Below are positions 1 through 9,554 of a DNA stretch of 64,000 nucleotides, in pieces; positions within the stretch are counted from its first letter, which is position 1; each line of letters begins with the position of its first letter. Source of the stretch: an uncultured Lachnospiraceae bacterium (GTDB lineage Bacteria; Bacillota; Clostridia; Lachnospirales; Lachnospiraceae); contig CAMUXE010000009.1 of NCBI GenBank assembly GCA_947164605.1, positions 29,971 through 93,970 on the forward strand, read 5' to 3'. Made by a program: the position numbers and the translations under genes. The notes below the pieces were generated by a model. It saw nothing but the letters and a program-made list of their open reading frames with translations. It was not told the origin of the DNA and did not search any database.

Positions 1-1
1 G

Positions 2-847
2 GCAAAGGAAGAGCTGAATGAGGCTAAGAAGAGTCAGGAGGAACTTGAGAAGCAGTTAAAAATCTTACTTCTTCCAAGGGACCCTAACGATGATAAGAAT
101 ATTGTAGTCGAAATTCGTGCCGGTGCAGGTGGAGATGAGGCAGCGCTTTTTGCAGCCGAGCTTTTCCGCATGTACACTCACTATATTGAGTCAAAAGGCT
201 GGAAGATAGATGTAGTCAATGCCGATGAGACAGGCATTGGCGGAATGAAGGAAATTGAGTTCATGGTTACTGGACAGGGCGCATACTCAGTACTCAAGTA
301 CGAGAGTGGTGTTCATCGAGTTCAGAGAGTACCTGAGACAGAGTCTGGCGGAAGAATTCATACATCAACTGCATCGGTTGCTGTTATGCCGGAAGCTGAG
401 GATGTCGATGTTGTCATCGATGAGAAGGATATAAGAATTGATGTTATGAGAGCATCGGGTAATGGTGGACAGTGCGTAAATACTACTGATTCAGCGGTTA
501 GACTTACTCATTACCCAACAGGAATTGTAATCTATGCACAGACAGAGAAATCACAGATCCAGAATAAGGACAAAGCATTTGCCCTCTTGAGATCAAAGCT
601 CTATGACTTGGAGTGTCAGAAGGCGCACGATGCCGAGGCAGATGCCAGACGTAGCCAGATTGGTACAGGAGACCGTTCAGAGAAGATTAGAACATATAAT
701 TTTCCTCAGGGAAGAGTAACAGATCATAGAATTGGCCTTACTTTGTATAAGCTTGATAAGATAATGAATGGTGATATACAAGAAATTATCGATGCTTGTA
801 TAGCAGCAGATCAGGCTGCAAAGTTAGCTAAGATGGATGAGTCTTGA
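2..847 (+). CDS. prfA: Peptide chain release factor 1 (5' end outside window)
   Basis: Release factor 1 triggers hydrolysis of peptidyl-tRNA at UAA and UAG stop codons. The frame is open from the first bases, so the N-terminus is missing; 281 codons remain of about 355. Visible are the [13 protein letters not shown] block, the RF1-type tripeptide P-E-T (RF2 has SPF) in [13 protein letters not shown], and the catalytic GGQ at bases 464-472. GGQ is followed by Cys-Val-Asn where His-Val-Asn is common. The C-terminal domain ends in [22 protein letters not shown], as in RF1. The gene is followed after 11 bases by the next gene, suggesting co-transcription. Confidence 0.97.
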   Translation, partial: AKEELNEAKKSQEELEKQLKILLLPRDPNDDKNIVVEIRAGAGGDEAALFAAELFRMYTHYIESKGWKIDVVNADETGIGGMKEIEFMVTGQGAYSVLKYESGVHRVQRVPETESGGRIHTSTASVAVMPEAEDVDVVIDEKDIRIDVMRASGNGGQCVNTTDSAVRLTHYPTGIVIYAQTEKSQIQNKDKAFALLRSKLYDLECQKAHDAEADARRSQIGTGDRSEKIRTYNFPQGRVTDHRIGLTLYKLDKIMNGDIQEIIDACIAADQAAKLAKMDES

Positions 848-858
848 TAGGAGTTAAA

Positions 859-1809
859 ATGGCTAATAAAAAAAGAAGAAGAGCAAGCTATAAGTCAAGA
901 AAGAGAAGGAGACAGCTCCAGCGCTATCGTGAGCTGGCTTTCTATGCAGTAGGACTTTTAGTTTTAGTTGGAATAGTAGTTACAATATCAGTTATGGCTT
1001 CTAAGTCTAAAAAGAAAAATGATAGCTCTCTTGTTTCGGCAAATCAGGCAGAGACTAAGAAAGCAGAGACACCAGATACCAATGCGCCAACAATCACAGG
1101 CGTTGAGGATAAGACTTTCAATATAGGCGATACAGTCACTTACCTCTCAGGAATCACTGCTGTTGATGACAGGGATGGAGAGCTTGATGTTGAGGTTGAT
1201 AAGTCAGCTGTAGATTCGGCAAATCCTGGTGAATACAAGGTTATATATTCAGCAACTGACAAGTCTGGAAACAAGGCTACAAAGCAGGCCATATTTACCT
1301 TTAAGAAGGCAACAGCAAACAACGATGAGCTGCAGGCCTTATCTCTCAAGGTACTTAACAAGATCATTGATCCTTCAGCTTCTAAGGGGTCAAATTTAAA
1401 GAAGATTTATGATTTCGTTCACAATGGTGTGGGCTATGTGGGAACACCTCACGATGCTGAAAACTGGCAGAACGAAGCATTTTACGCCTTGACTCAGCTC
1501 AATGCTACAGGTTATGTGGGAGGTGACTGCTTCACATATACATCAGTAGACAAGGCACTCTTAGAGGCATACGAGGTAGAGAATATCTGGTGCGAGAATG
1601 AAAATTCTCCAACCGGTGATCACGCTTGGCTTTTGGTTAATATTGGCACTGGCTACTATCATTTTGATGCAACAAGAATGCACAGTGGTTTTGTCTGCTT
1701 TATGAAGACAGACGCTGACCTTGATGCTTATTATAATCAGGGTGGTTATAACTACATGAGAGATAAGTCAAAGTATCCAGCAACACCAACAAGTGCATTT
1801 ACATATTAA
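859..1809 (+). CDS. Membrane-anchored transglutaminase-like protein with Ig-like domain
   Basis: The start at 859 is preferred over an upstream TTG at 844 because AGGAG lies five bases before it. The protein has a very basic N-terminus (KKRRR, SRKRRR), one membrane segment at about residues 25-45, a low-complexity linker, an Ig/cadherin-like module (about 80-155, DDRDGELDV and SATDKSGNKA), and a C-terminal transglutaminase-like domain. The Cys-His-Asp triad is visible in GGDCFTYTS, GDHAWLLVN and YHFDATR. The active domain should face outside. Such domains act as peptidases or transpeptidases; the substrate cannot be told. It precedes the surface acyltransferase set with only 10 bases between genes. 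Confidence 0.8.
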   Translation: MANKKRRRASYKSRKRRRQLQRYRELAFYAVGLLVLVGIVVTISVMASKSKKKNDSSLVSANQAETKKAETPDTNAPTITGVEDKTFNIGDTVTYLSGITAVDDRDGELDVEVDKSAVDSANPGEYKVIYSATDKSGNKATKQAIFTFKKATANNDELQALSLKVLNKIIDPSASKGSNLKKIYDFVHNGVGYVGTPHDAENWQNEAFYALTQLNATGYVGGDCFTYTSVDKALLEAYEVENIWCENENSPTGDHAWLLVNIGTGYYHFDATRMHSGFVCFMKTDADLDAYYNQGGYNYMRDKSKYPATPTSAFTY

Positions 1810-1819
1810 GGGAAGTATT

Positions 1820-3382
1820 ATGTTATTTACATCAGTTCAATTTTTAATTTTTGTTTTTGTGGCCCTGGTGCTCTACTATACACTTCCAAAGAAGTGTCAG
1901 TGGATAGTACTCTTAGTGGCAAATGTTTACTTCTATCTACAGGCCGGCTTTTATGGGGCTATTTTTATGGCAATCACAATGTTGACTTCTTACTTTGCGG
2001 CTTTAATAATGGACTACTACAAGATTGTTGGCGAGAGAACCATAAAACTTTCAAAGGTTGAAGTGACAAGAGATGAGAAGAAGAAGATAAAGGCAGATGT
2101 CAAGAGAAAATCAAAAGTGATTCTTGTAATCGCCCTTCTTATAAACTTTGGAGCCTTGGGAGTTCTCAAGTATTCAAACCTTTTTATCACAAGTTTTACA
2201 AACTTTAGTCCTGTAAACTTTATCCTGCCTATGGGTATTTCCTTCTATACTTTCCAGACTATGGGATACATAGTAGATGTCTACCGTGGCAGTGTTATAT
2301 CTGAGAAGAATTTCTTTAAATATGCTCTTTTCGTATCATTCTTCCCACAGTTGGTTCAGGGACCTATCAGTAAGTTCACAATGCTTTCTAAGACACTTTA
2401 TGCTGAGCATGATTTCTCTTGGGATGTGATTGAATCAGGACTTATGAGGATTATCTGGGGTTACTTTAAGAAGATGATAATCGCAGACAGGGCCTCAGTA
2501 GGACTTGCAACACTTATAAGCGATTTCACAACATATAAGGGAGCTTATTCCCTTCTTGGTATAGCCATCTATGCAGTTCAGCTCTATGCTGACTTCACAG
2601 GAGGTATAGATATCACAATCGGTGTGGCTGAGCTTTTTGGCATCACACTTCCAGAGAACTTTAAGCAGCCATTCTTTTCTAAGAGTCTTGCAGAGTACTG
2701 GAGAAGATGGCACATAACACTCTGTACCTGGTTTAAGGATTATGTATTTTATCCTATTTCAACTTCAAAGAGGGTAATACACCAGGGCAAGTGGCTTAAG
2801 GAACATGTATCTGAGGGACTTGGAAAGAGATTTCCTATGTATCTTGCAACGCTCACAGTTTGGTTTGTGACTGGTATGTGGCACGGTGCAAAGTGGAACT
2901 TCATAGTTTGGGGTCTTTTGAACGGTATCATAATGCTCCTTTCACAGGAACTCTCAGGCGTCTATAAAAAGGTTGATTCAAAGCTTGGTCTAAAAAAGAC
3001 TAAGATATACGGCCTTTTTGAGATTATTAGAACTACAATTCTTGTCGCTGTATTGCAGATGCTTGATTATCACAAGAATATTGCAGATGCGGCCAGAATG
3101 TTTGTCTCAATCTTTACAAGTGCAAATTACGGACAGGTATTTGGCGGAGGTTTGTTTAATATAGGCTTGAGTGTATATGACTATGTGGTACTTCTTGTAG
3201 GTATTATTGTAATATACATTGTCAGCTATCTTGGACGAAATGAGAGTCTCAGAGTCAGACTTAAGTCTAAGCCTTATGCCGTAAGATTTATCTTATGCTT
3301 GGCTATGCTCGTATGTATTTTAATCTTTGGTTCTTACGGAATAGGTTATGAGCAGAGTCAGTTTATCTATAATCAGTTCTAG
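1820..3382 (+). CDS. MBOAT-family membrane O-acyltransferase (AlgI/DltB-like)
   Basis: Membrane-bound O-acyltransferases move acyl groups, usually acetyl or D-alanyl, across the membrane to cell-surface polymers. The 520-residue protein has about ten hydrophobic segments and the family blocks FPQLVQGPI, EYWRRWHITLCTWFKDYVFYP and MWHGAKWNFIVWG; the His near residue 355 in MWHG is the conserved catalytic His. The start at 1820 fits the family N-terminus (MLFTSVQFLIF) better than an ATG at 1793 inside the previous gene. The next gene is an SGNH-like partner, the usual pairing for polysaccharide acetylation (AlgI with AlgJ/X, DltB with DltD). The polymer modified is unknown. Confidence 0.9.
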   Translation: MLFTSVQFLIFVFVALVLYYTLPKKCQWIVLLVANVYFYLQAGFYGAIFMAITMLTSYFAALIMDYYKIVGERTIKLSKVEVTRDEKKKIKADVKRKSKVILVIALLINFGALGVLKYSNLFITSFTNFSPVNFILPMGISFYTFQTMGYIVDVYRGSVISEKNFFKYALFVSFFPQLVQGPISKFTMLSKTLYAEHDFSWDVIESGLMRIIWGYFKKMIIADRASVGLATLISDFTTYKGAYSLLGIAIYAVQLYADFTGGIDITIGVAELFGITLPENFKQPFFSKSLAEYWRRWHITLCTWFKDYVFYPISTSKRVIHQGKWLKEHVSEGLGKRFPMYLATLTVWFVTGMWHGAKWNFIVWGLLNGIIMLLSQELSGVYKKVDSKLGLKKTKIYGLFEIIRTTILVAVLQMLDYHKNIADAARMFVSIFTSANYGQVFGGGLFNIGLSVYDYVVLLVGIIVIYIVSYLGRNESLRVRLKSKPYAVRFILCLAMLVCILIFGSYGIGYEQSQFIYNQF

Positions 3383-3413
3383 TGTTTAGGAAGCTTGTTA
3401 AGGAAGAAATGTT

Positions 3414-4478
3414 ATGAAGAAAAAATTATCCTGGTATAGGATTTTCTTTAGAGTTATAGCTCTAATACTTATACCAACGCTTGTGATAGGCGTATTACAA
3501 AGAATTCTCACACCTAAGTACGTGTCAAGTATACCTGAAGGTTCAATGATTGCTGAGTATTACGACTCACCAAAGAACACAGATGTGCTTATACTAGGTG
3601 ATTGTGAGGTTTATGAAAATATTTCCAATGTGGCTATGTATCAGAATTACGGAGTTACCTCATACACAAGAGGAAGCTCTGAGCAGTTGATATGGCAGTC
3701 ATATTATCTGCTTGAGGATACACTTCAGTATCAAAAGCCTAAGGTTGTAATTCTCAATGTTCTTGCCCTCTCAGAGGCTGAGGCCAAAAGTGAGGCTTAC
3801 AACAGAATGACTCTTGATGGCATGAGATGGTCTAAGTCAAAAAGGGCCTCTTATGAGGAGTCAAAAACTAGCAAGGAAAACCTGCTTAGCTACTACTTCC
3901 CAATCCTCAGATACCATTCTAGATGGTCTGAGTTGAGCAGTGAAGACTTCAAGTATGCTTTTGAAAAGAAACCACTTGTGACAAGCAATGGCTATCTTAT
4001 GCAGGTAGGTGTGAGACCCGTTACAACAGTTCCAAAGACTATGCCTCTGTCTGACTATGATTTCAGCCAGAGAAATATGGACTATCTTGATAAGATTCGT
4101 CAATTATGTGAGGACCATGGAGCTCAGCTTTTGCTTATGAAGGCTCCAAGTATCTTCCCACACTGGTATGACGAATGGGATGCTCAGGTTGTAGACTACG
4201 CTAAGGCACACAATATCACATATTTGAATATGGTTAAGGATGCAGAAAAGATAGGAATCGACTATAGCAAAGACACATTTGACTATGGTCAGCATCTCAA
4301 TGTTGATGGTTCAGAAAAAGTTGCAAAATATCTTGGAGAAATCCTTAAAACAAAGTATAATGTAGAAGACAGAAGAAATGACCCAACATACAGCACTTAC
4401 TGGAATGACCTTTCAAAGAGGTATGATGAGGAAAAGGCTGCAAAGACTAAGGCTTGGGAAAGTTCGAATGCAAAATAA
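3414..4478 (+). CDS. SGNH-hydrolase-like membrane protein, MBOAT partner
   Basis: This 354-residue protein has one N-terminal membrane segment (about residues 9-26) and an extracellular SGNH-like domain. Block I reads VLILGDCEVYENIS, where the usual nucleophile Ser of GDS is Cys. The C-terminal His block is DYGQHLNVDGSEKVAKYL. By analogy with AlgJ, AlgX and DltD it should receive the acyl group moved by the upstream MBOAT protein. RBS AGGAAG lies before 3414. The C-terminal 25 residues are charged (RYDEEKAAKTKAWESSNAK). Function is inferred from fold motifs and neighbour; the Cys substitution makes activity uncertain. Confidence 0.72.
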   Translation: MKKKLSWYRIFFRVIALILIPTLVIGVLQRILTPKYVSSIPEGSMIAEYYDSPKNTDVLILGDCEVYENISNVAMYQNYGVTSYTRGSSEQLIWQSYYLLEDTLQYQKPKVVILNVLALSEAEAKSEAYNRMTLDGMRWSKSKRASYEESKTSKENLLSYYFPILRYHSRWSELSSEDFKYAFEKKPLVTSNGYLMQVGVRPVTTVPKTMPLSDYDFSQRNMDYLDKIRQLCEDHGAQLLLMKAPSIFPHWYDEWDAQVVDYAKAHNITYLNMVKDAEKIGIDYSKDTFDYGQHLNVDGSEKVAKYLGEILKTKYNVEDRRNDPTYSTYWNDLSKRYDEEKAAKTKAWESSNAK

Positions 4479-4490
4479 AGGAGTAAGAAA

Positions 4491-5012
4491 ATGAGAAAGA
4501 GATCGATTGCTGCAGCAGGTATCATGGTTATGTGTTTAGGACTTATGGCTTGCGGTTCAGCATCTAACACAGGTTCATCAAACACAGCAACACAGGCAGC
4601 TAGCACATCAAGTGCTGGATATGTATATACAAGTAACGGAACTGACATCAAGATCAACGATGATGTCAACGCTATCGTCAGCAAGCTTGGAACACCTAAG
4701 GGTGGCACATACGAAGCTAAGAGCTGTGCCTTTGACGGTATGGATAAGTTCTGGTACTATGATGGCTTCACACTTCAGGCCTACCAGAAGGATGGCAAGG
4801 ATGTGGTTTATTCAGTAACATTTACCGATGATACTGTAAAGACTAAAGAAGGCGTAAAGATTGGCGATTCTAAGGATAAGGTTACACAGGCCTACGGTTC
4901 TTCATTCAAGGAGAACAATGGTCAGCTTGTTTACGAGTCTGGAAATATGAAGCTTTCCTTTGGTATGAAGGATAACAAGGTACAGTCAGTAATCTATGAA
5001 TTAAAGCAGTGA
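4491..5012 (+). CDS. Putative lipoprotein of unknown function
   Basis: A 173-residue protein with a lipoprotein signal: basic start MRKRS, hydrophobic core, and lipobox LMAC with the lipidated Cys at about residue 21, then a Ser/Thr/Ala linker. The mature part holds two similar stretches, NDDVNAIVSKLGTPKG and IGDSKDKVTQAYGSSF, suggesting a duplicated small fold. The strong RBS AAAGGAG is 12 bases after the SGNH-like gene, so it is probably the last gene of the surface-modification operon; a terminator follows. The domain is not one I can name. Confidence 0.75.
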   Translation: MRKRSIAAAGIMVMCLGLMACGSASNTGSSNTATQAASTSSAGYVYTSNGTDIKINDDVNAIVSKLGTPKGGTYEAKSCAFDGMDKFWYYDGFTLQAYQKDGKDVVYSVTFTDDTVKTKEGVKIGDSKDKVTQAYGSSFKENNGQLVYESGNMKLSFGMKDNKVQSVIYELKQ

Positions 5013-5089
5013 TGCTATCTGACTGATAATAGAGATTTATTTAAAGATTTTTGCTGATTTACGCATGGCGTAAGACCGGCAGTTTTTTA

Positions 5090-5115
5090 GGCCGGCATAT
5101 GCTGGCCTTTTTTGT
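5090..5115 (+). terminator. Rho-independent terminator after the lipoprotein gene
   Basis: A nearly perfect palindrome, AGGCCGGCATATGCTGGCCT, is followed by TTTTTTG. It ends the transcription unit that includes 859-5012. Confidence 0.8.
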
Positions 5116-5152
5116 TCAGATTAAAGATTAAGGGAAGATTGGAATTATAGAA

Positions 5153-6583
5153 ATGAGTAAATTGTGGGTTGTAGGAGATTCGACACTAAGTGCATTTGAC
5201 GATAAGTTTTACTATCCTAGATACGGCTATGGCACAGCCCTTGGCTACTATCTTGACCAAGAGATTGAGGTTAGAAATTTAGCCCTTCCTGGAAGAAGTT
5301 CTAAGAGCTTTTTGGAAGAAAAAGTATATAAGGAACTTTTAGACGGAATGGCTGAAGGGGATTTCCTTCTTATAGCATTCGGTCATAATGATGAGAAGGC
5401 AGAAAAGTCAAGATTTACATCGCCTTTAGGTGATTACAAAACTGAGGAGAGCTTTGCTAAAAGTCTTTACGATAACTATATTCTAAAGGCTAAGGAGGCA
5501 AAGGCTTGCCCTATACTTGCGACCCCTATTGTCAGAAGAAGCGCAGAGGGAATCTACGAAGGGGAAAATGTCCATATAACAAGCGATAATGGACAGTATC
5601 CAGGTGGAGACTATGCTAAGGCTATAAGAGACCTGGGACAGGCTCTTGGCATCTACCTTGTTGATATGACTGAAATTACCAAGGAATTCTATATCAAGTT
5701 GGGAGCTGAAGAAACTAAAAATCTTCACGCTTGGCCTTCAAACAAGGAGATGAGTGTTGATGACACTCACACTAATATATGGGGAGCCAGGGTAAATGCT
5801 TACTTTTTCCTGAGCCAGGTTGAAAAGTTGGGAATTAAAGGCCTTTCTGAACATGTTTGTAACCTGGAGAAGGACGCCCCATATCCTAGTAAGGAAACCT
5901 ATCTTAAGATTAATGAGGATTATAAGCCTGTCGAGTTCAAACCGGTCCTTGAAGACAGCAAGATATTCCCGTCATGGGGCCAATTCAAAGCAACAGCATT
6001 TGGTGATTTGTCTCATGAGCCAAACAGCGAGGACTTTGTCTTTGAGCCAATCAGTGATAATAGCTTCAGAATTGCTGTGAAAAACAATGTGGGCAAGATT
6101 TCAAATGTGACAGATGGACTTGCCATGTATTACAGAAAAGTTCCGGCCAATGCTGAGTTTGAATTGAGTACAAAGATTAAAATTAATGATTTTTATATAA
6201 ATAAGCAAGTTTCATTTGGTCTTATGGTACGAGATGATATATACTTAGATAAAGTAATAAGTGAATGTATCGGTGATTTTGTTGCAGCAGGACCTTTGGA
6301 ATTGACTGATGTCGATTCGCCAAAACGCTGTTTCGCCAGAAAAAATGGGCGATTGATTAATGGTGGCAAATGTAGTCATGGATTTAAGCCGGGGGACGAG
6401 CTTGAATTAAAGATAATTGCTACTAAAGACGGATATGCTTGTAAGCTGGGAGACCAGGACATGGTTAGCGGTGGTTTTGATTTTAAGCTTACTCAGATCG
6501 ATCCTACAAGTGTTTATGTAGGTGCTTTCGTATCTAGAAATGCAGATGTAACATTTACCGATTTGGAATTAAAAATGATATAA
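5153..6583 (+). CDS. CE12-type SGNH acetylesterase with C-terminal beta-sandwich-like domain
   Basis: Carbohydrate esterase of the rhamnogalacturonan acetylesterase type, removing acetyl groups from pectic glycans. All SGNH blocks are present: VVGDST (Ser about residue 10), NLALPGRSSKSF (Gly), FGHND (Asn) and DDTHTNIWGA (Asp-His). The catalytic domain covers about residues 1-235. Residues 270-476 form a second domain (FELSTKIKINDF, GLMVRDDIYL, VYVGAFVSRNADVTFTDL) resembling laminin-G or DUF1349-like modules of plant-polysaccharide enzymes. There is no signal peptide, so it may act in the cytoplasm on imported oligosaccharides. It stands alone between a terminator and the next gene. Confidence 0.85.
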   Translation: MSKLWVVGDSTLSAFDDKFYYPRYGYGTALGYYLDQEIEVRNLALPGRSSKSFLEEKVYKELLDGMAEGDFLLIAFGHNDEKAEKSRFTSPLGDYKTEESFAKSLYDNYILKAKEAKACPILATPIVRRSAEGIYEGENVHITSDNGQYPGGDYAKAIRDLGQALGIYLVDMTEITKEFYIKLGAEETKNLHAWPSNKEMSVDDTHTNIWGARVNAYFFLSQVEKLGIKGLSEHVCNLEKDAPYPSKETYLKINEDYKPVEFKPVLEDSKIFPSWGQFKATAFGDLSHEPNSEDFVFEPISDNSFRIAVKNNVGKISNVTDGLAMYYRKVPANAEFELSTKIKINDFYINKQVSFGLMVRDDIYLDKVISECIGDFVAAGPLELTDVDSPKRCFARKNGRLINGGKCSHGFKPGDELELKIIATKDGYACKLGDQDMVSGGFDFKLTQIDPTSVYVGAFVSRNADVTFTDLELKMI

Positions 6584-6664
6584 AGTAGGCGGGATTAGGG
6601 ACCTATTTTTAAAAAAATGCTTGTCACAGACATCTTAGTGAAGGCGGAAAGTGGGGATTTAGCT

Positions 6665-8266
6665 ATGAAATTGAATTTTGTAGGAGCGGATCACGAAGTA
6701 ACAGGAAGTTGCCACTATCTTGAAGCATGTGGAAAGAACATACTCATAGATTGTGGTATGGAGCAGGGCAATGATGTCTATGAAAACCAGAAATTACCTA
6801 TTCCAGCGGCTGATGTAGACTATGTATTTTTGACTCATGCCCATATTGACCATACTGGCTTGGTACCAATGCTTTATGCTCAGGGCTTCAGAGGAAAGAT
6901 TTACACAACAAAGCCTACAGTTGACTTGTGCGAGATTATGTTGAAAGATTCAGCACACATTCAGCAGTTTGAGTCTGAATGGCGTAATCGTAAAGCAAAA
7001 AGATCCAATGGAACCCTCAAAGAGTTTGTTCCGCTTTACTCTATAGAGGATGCTGTCGCAGTTATGAAACAGTTTGTAGGCTGTGCCTACGATGAGGAAA
7101 TTGATATCTGCGATGGAGTCAGGATTCGCTTTACGGATGCTGGCCACTTGCTCGGCTCGGCTTATATTGAGGTTTGGCTCACTGAGGGCGATATCAGTAA
7201 AAAGGTCGTTTTCTCAGGAGATATAGGTAATGTAAACAAGCCTATTATCAAGGATCCTTCATATATCAAGGATGCAGATTATGTACTTATAGAGTCAACT
7301 TACGGTGACAGAAGTCACGGAGGAACTCCGGACTATGTCAAGGAAATTGCCACAGTTATCAATAATACCTTTGCCAAAGGAGGCAATGTTGTAATTCCTT
7401 CCTTTGCAGTTGGCAGAACTCAGGAGCTGCTTTACTTTATCAGACAGATAAAGGATCAAAATCTTGTAAGCAGGGATTTTGATGTCTATTTGGATAGCCC
7501 GCTCGCCATAGAGTCTACAGATATATTCAGCAGAAATATCTACCAGTGTTATGATGATGAGGCTATGGACTTTGTAAAGAAGGGCATTAATCCTCTCAAG
7601 TTCGAAGGCTTGAAATTTGCTATCACACCAGAGGCTTCTAAGCTTATCAACTTTGATAAGTCGCCAAAGGTTATCATCTCAGCATCAGGCATGTGTGAGG
7701 CTGGTCGTATCAGACATCACTTAAAGCACAACCTCTGGAGACCAGAGAGCACAATTCTTTTCGTGGGTTATCAGGCTGAGGGTACTACAGGTAGAGCAAT
7801 TATCGATGGAGCAAGTGAGATCAAGCTTTTTGGTGAGCCTATCGAGGTCAGCGCTCAGATTGCAAAGCTTGCTGGTGCCAGTGGACATGCAGACAGAGAG
7901 GGACTTATCAAGTGGATAACTTCATTTGAAAATAAGCCTGATAAGGTTTTTGTAGTACACGGTGAGGACAGAGTAACTGAGAGCTTTGCCCAGCTTTTGA
8001 GGGATGAGTACGGATTTGACGCCTATGCTCCATATACAGGTGCAAGCTTTGATTTAGCTACAGGCCAGCTTATCAAAGAGGGCGACAAGGATAGAAAATC
8101 TAGAAGAACTGTTGAGAAGGTTAGAAATCATGGCGTTTACGGCAGACTTCTCATGGCTGGACAGAGACTTTTGGCTGTTATCAAGCACAATGAGGGTGGA
8201 GCTAATAAGGATTTGGCTAAATTTGCAGACCAGATTAACACCCTTTGTGATAAGTGGGACAGATAA
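6665..8266 (+). CDS. Metallo-beta-lactamase / beta-CASP family ribonuclease-like protein
   Basis: A 533-residue member of the CPSF-73/YSH1-like beta-CASP nucleases, which cut or trim RNA. The metal motif HAHIDHTG is at about residues 58-65, followed by DAGHLLGSA, FSGDIG, the beta-CASP block SASGMCEAGRI and the terminal VHGE motif. A TTG/ATG open frame extends to 6617, but ATG 6665 has GTGGGGA eight bases upstream and matches the family start MKLNFVGADHEVTGS. An additional C-terminal stretch of about 60 residues follows VHGE. RNA processing is the family role; the target is unknown. A 13-bp tandem repeat begins at its stop codon. Confidence 0.9.
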   Translation: MKLNFVGADHEVTGSCHYLEACGKNILIDCGMEQGNDVYENQKLPIPAADVDYVFLTHAHIDHTGLVPMLYAQGFRGKIYTTKPTVDLCEIMLKDSAHIQQFESEWRNRKAKRSNGTLKEFVPLYSIEDAVAVMKQFVGCAYDEEIDICDGVRIRFTDAGHLLGSAYIEVWLTEGDISKKVVFSGDIGNVNKPIIKDPSYIKDADYVLIESTYGDRSHGGTPDYVKEIATVINNTFAKGGNVVIPSFAVGRTQELLYFIRQIKDQNLVSRDFDVYLDSPLAIESTDIFSRNIYQCYDDEAMDFVKKGINPLKFEGLKFAITPEASKLINFDKSPKVIISASGMCEAGRIRHHLKHNLWRPESTILFVGYQAEGTTGRAIIDGASEIKLFGEPIEVSAQIAKLAGASGHADREGLIKWITSFENKPDKVFVVHGEDRVTESFAQLLRDEYGFDAYAPYTGASFDLATGQLIKEGDKDRKSRRTVEKVRNHGVYGRLLMAGQRLLAVIKHNEGGANKDLAKFADQINTLCDKWDR

Positions 8267-8352
8267 GTTGATTTGAGAATTAAATTTGAGAATCGGATTT
8301 GAAAATTGATTTTGATAATTAAATTTGATAATTGGATTTGATAATCGATTCT
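8267..8352. repeat. 13-bp tandem repeat at the stop of the beta-CASP gene
   Basis: Six to seven degenerate copies of a 13-base unit of the form nnATTTGAnAATy run on directly from the stop codon. The rest of this 200-base gap shows no gene. Confidence 0.75.
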
Positions 8353-8466
8353 TATTTTTAATTCTGATTAGTCAATCAGGATGACATATGTAATCTATAC
8401 TTCTTAGGGCTTTGCAGTAGATGGCCCTAAGGAAGATATTAATTTTGGCAGAGCGGGGATAGATTT

Positions 8467-9378
8467 ATGAAGAAAATGCTTTTCGTCTTCAATCCGAATT
8501 CAGGAAAGGGACAGATCAAAAACAGATTACTTGATATAATCAAAACATTTACCGAAGGTGGATATGAGGTAGTAGTGCATCCTACTAATGCCAGACTTGA
8601 TGCTAAAAATTATGTGCTTGAAAATGGCGACCGCTTCGACTGTGTTGTATGCAGTGGAGGCGATGGAACTCTCAATGAGGTTGTGGGTGCCATGATCGAA
8701 CTTGAAAAGAGAATTCCTCTGGGCTACATCCCAAGCGGAACAACCAATGACTTTGCCAGCAGTCTCAAGATACCTAAGGATATGAATAAGGCTGCAAGTC
8801 ATATTGTGGACGGTCAAATCTTTTCATGCGACATTGGCATGCAGAATCAGAAGAGAAATTTTAACTATATTGCTGCCTTCGGAGCATTTACCAGTGTCTC
8901 TTATGACACACCTCAATATATGAAAAATGCCTTGGGGCATCAGGCATACGTCCTTGAGGCTTTAAAGCAATTTGCTCAGCTCAAACCATATAAGGTGAGA
9001 ATTGAGACTGATACTGAGGTATACGAGGGCAAGTATATCTACGGCATGATTTCTAACACTACATCAGTTGGAGGAGTGAAGGGAATTACAGGGCCTAGTG
9101 TGGACCTGTCAGATGGCCTTTTTGAGGTTCTGCTCATAGGGGAAATCAATTCGCCATTTGTATTGCAGCAGATATTGAATTCTGTAATTCTGCAGGAAGC
9201 GCAGGATTGTGATGCCTTGACAGTTATCAAATCCAGCAAGGTTAGAATTATAAGTGATGAAAAAATCGCCTGGACTCTGGACGGTGAGTACGGCGGAAGC
9301 TTCAATGAAGTTAGCTATGAAGTAAGGCCTAAGGCAGTTGACTTCATAGTTAAGAGGACTAGAAAGCATGATGCATGA
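8467..9378 (+). CDS. Diacylglycerol/lipid kinase (YegS/DagK family)
   Basis: A 303-residue lipid kinase of the DAGK catalytic family, which phosphorylates diacylglycerol or related lipids and returns them to phospholipid synthesis. Motifs are NPNSGKG (residues 8-14), the nucleotide site CSGGDGTLNEV and IPSGTTNDFA, plus the C-terminal TLDGEYGG. The start at 8467 has GCGGGGA upstream. The next gene is cardiolipin synthase, a sensible phospholipid context. The last codons run into a 60-bp tandem duplication. Confidence 0.93.
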   Translation: MKKMLFVFNPNSGKGQIKNRLLDIIKTFTEGGYEVVVHPTNARLDAKNYVLENGDRFDCVVCSGGDGTLNEVVGAMIELEKRIPLGYIPSGTTNDFASSLKIPKDMNKAASHIVDGQIFSCDIGMQNQKRNFNYIAAFGAFTSVSYDTPQYMKNALGHQAYVLEALKQFAQLKPYKVRIETDTEVYEGKYIYGMISNTTSVGGVKGITGPSVDLSDGLFEVLLIGEINSPFVLQQILNSVILQEAQDCDALTVIKSSKVRIISDEKIAWTLDGEYGGSFNEVSYEVRPKAVDFIVKRTRKHDA

Positions 9379-9379
9379 T

Positions 9380-9498
9380 GAATAAAGTGCAGTCATGAGG
9401 AAATATTTCTTGAAGGATGAAGAAATAATCATGCATGGCGAATAAAGTGCAGTCATGAGGCATATTTCTTGAAGGATGAAGAAATAATCATGCTATGT
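9380..9498. repeat. Tandem duplication of a 60-bp segment
   Basis: Copy one is 9380-9439 and copy two 9440-9498, both starting GAATAAAGTGCAGTCATGAG and differing at only a few bases. A third partial copy (GAATAAG) starts at 9499. The array begins two bases after the lipid kinase stop. Confidence 0.9.
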
Positions 9499-9554
9499 GA
9501 ATAAGAGAAAATGAGAGACGATGGGAGCCCTGCTCTTTATGGAAAGTGGTTGTT

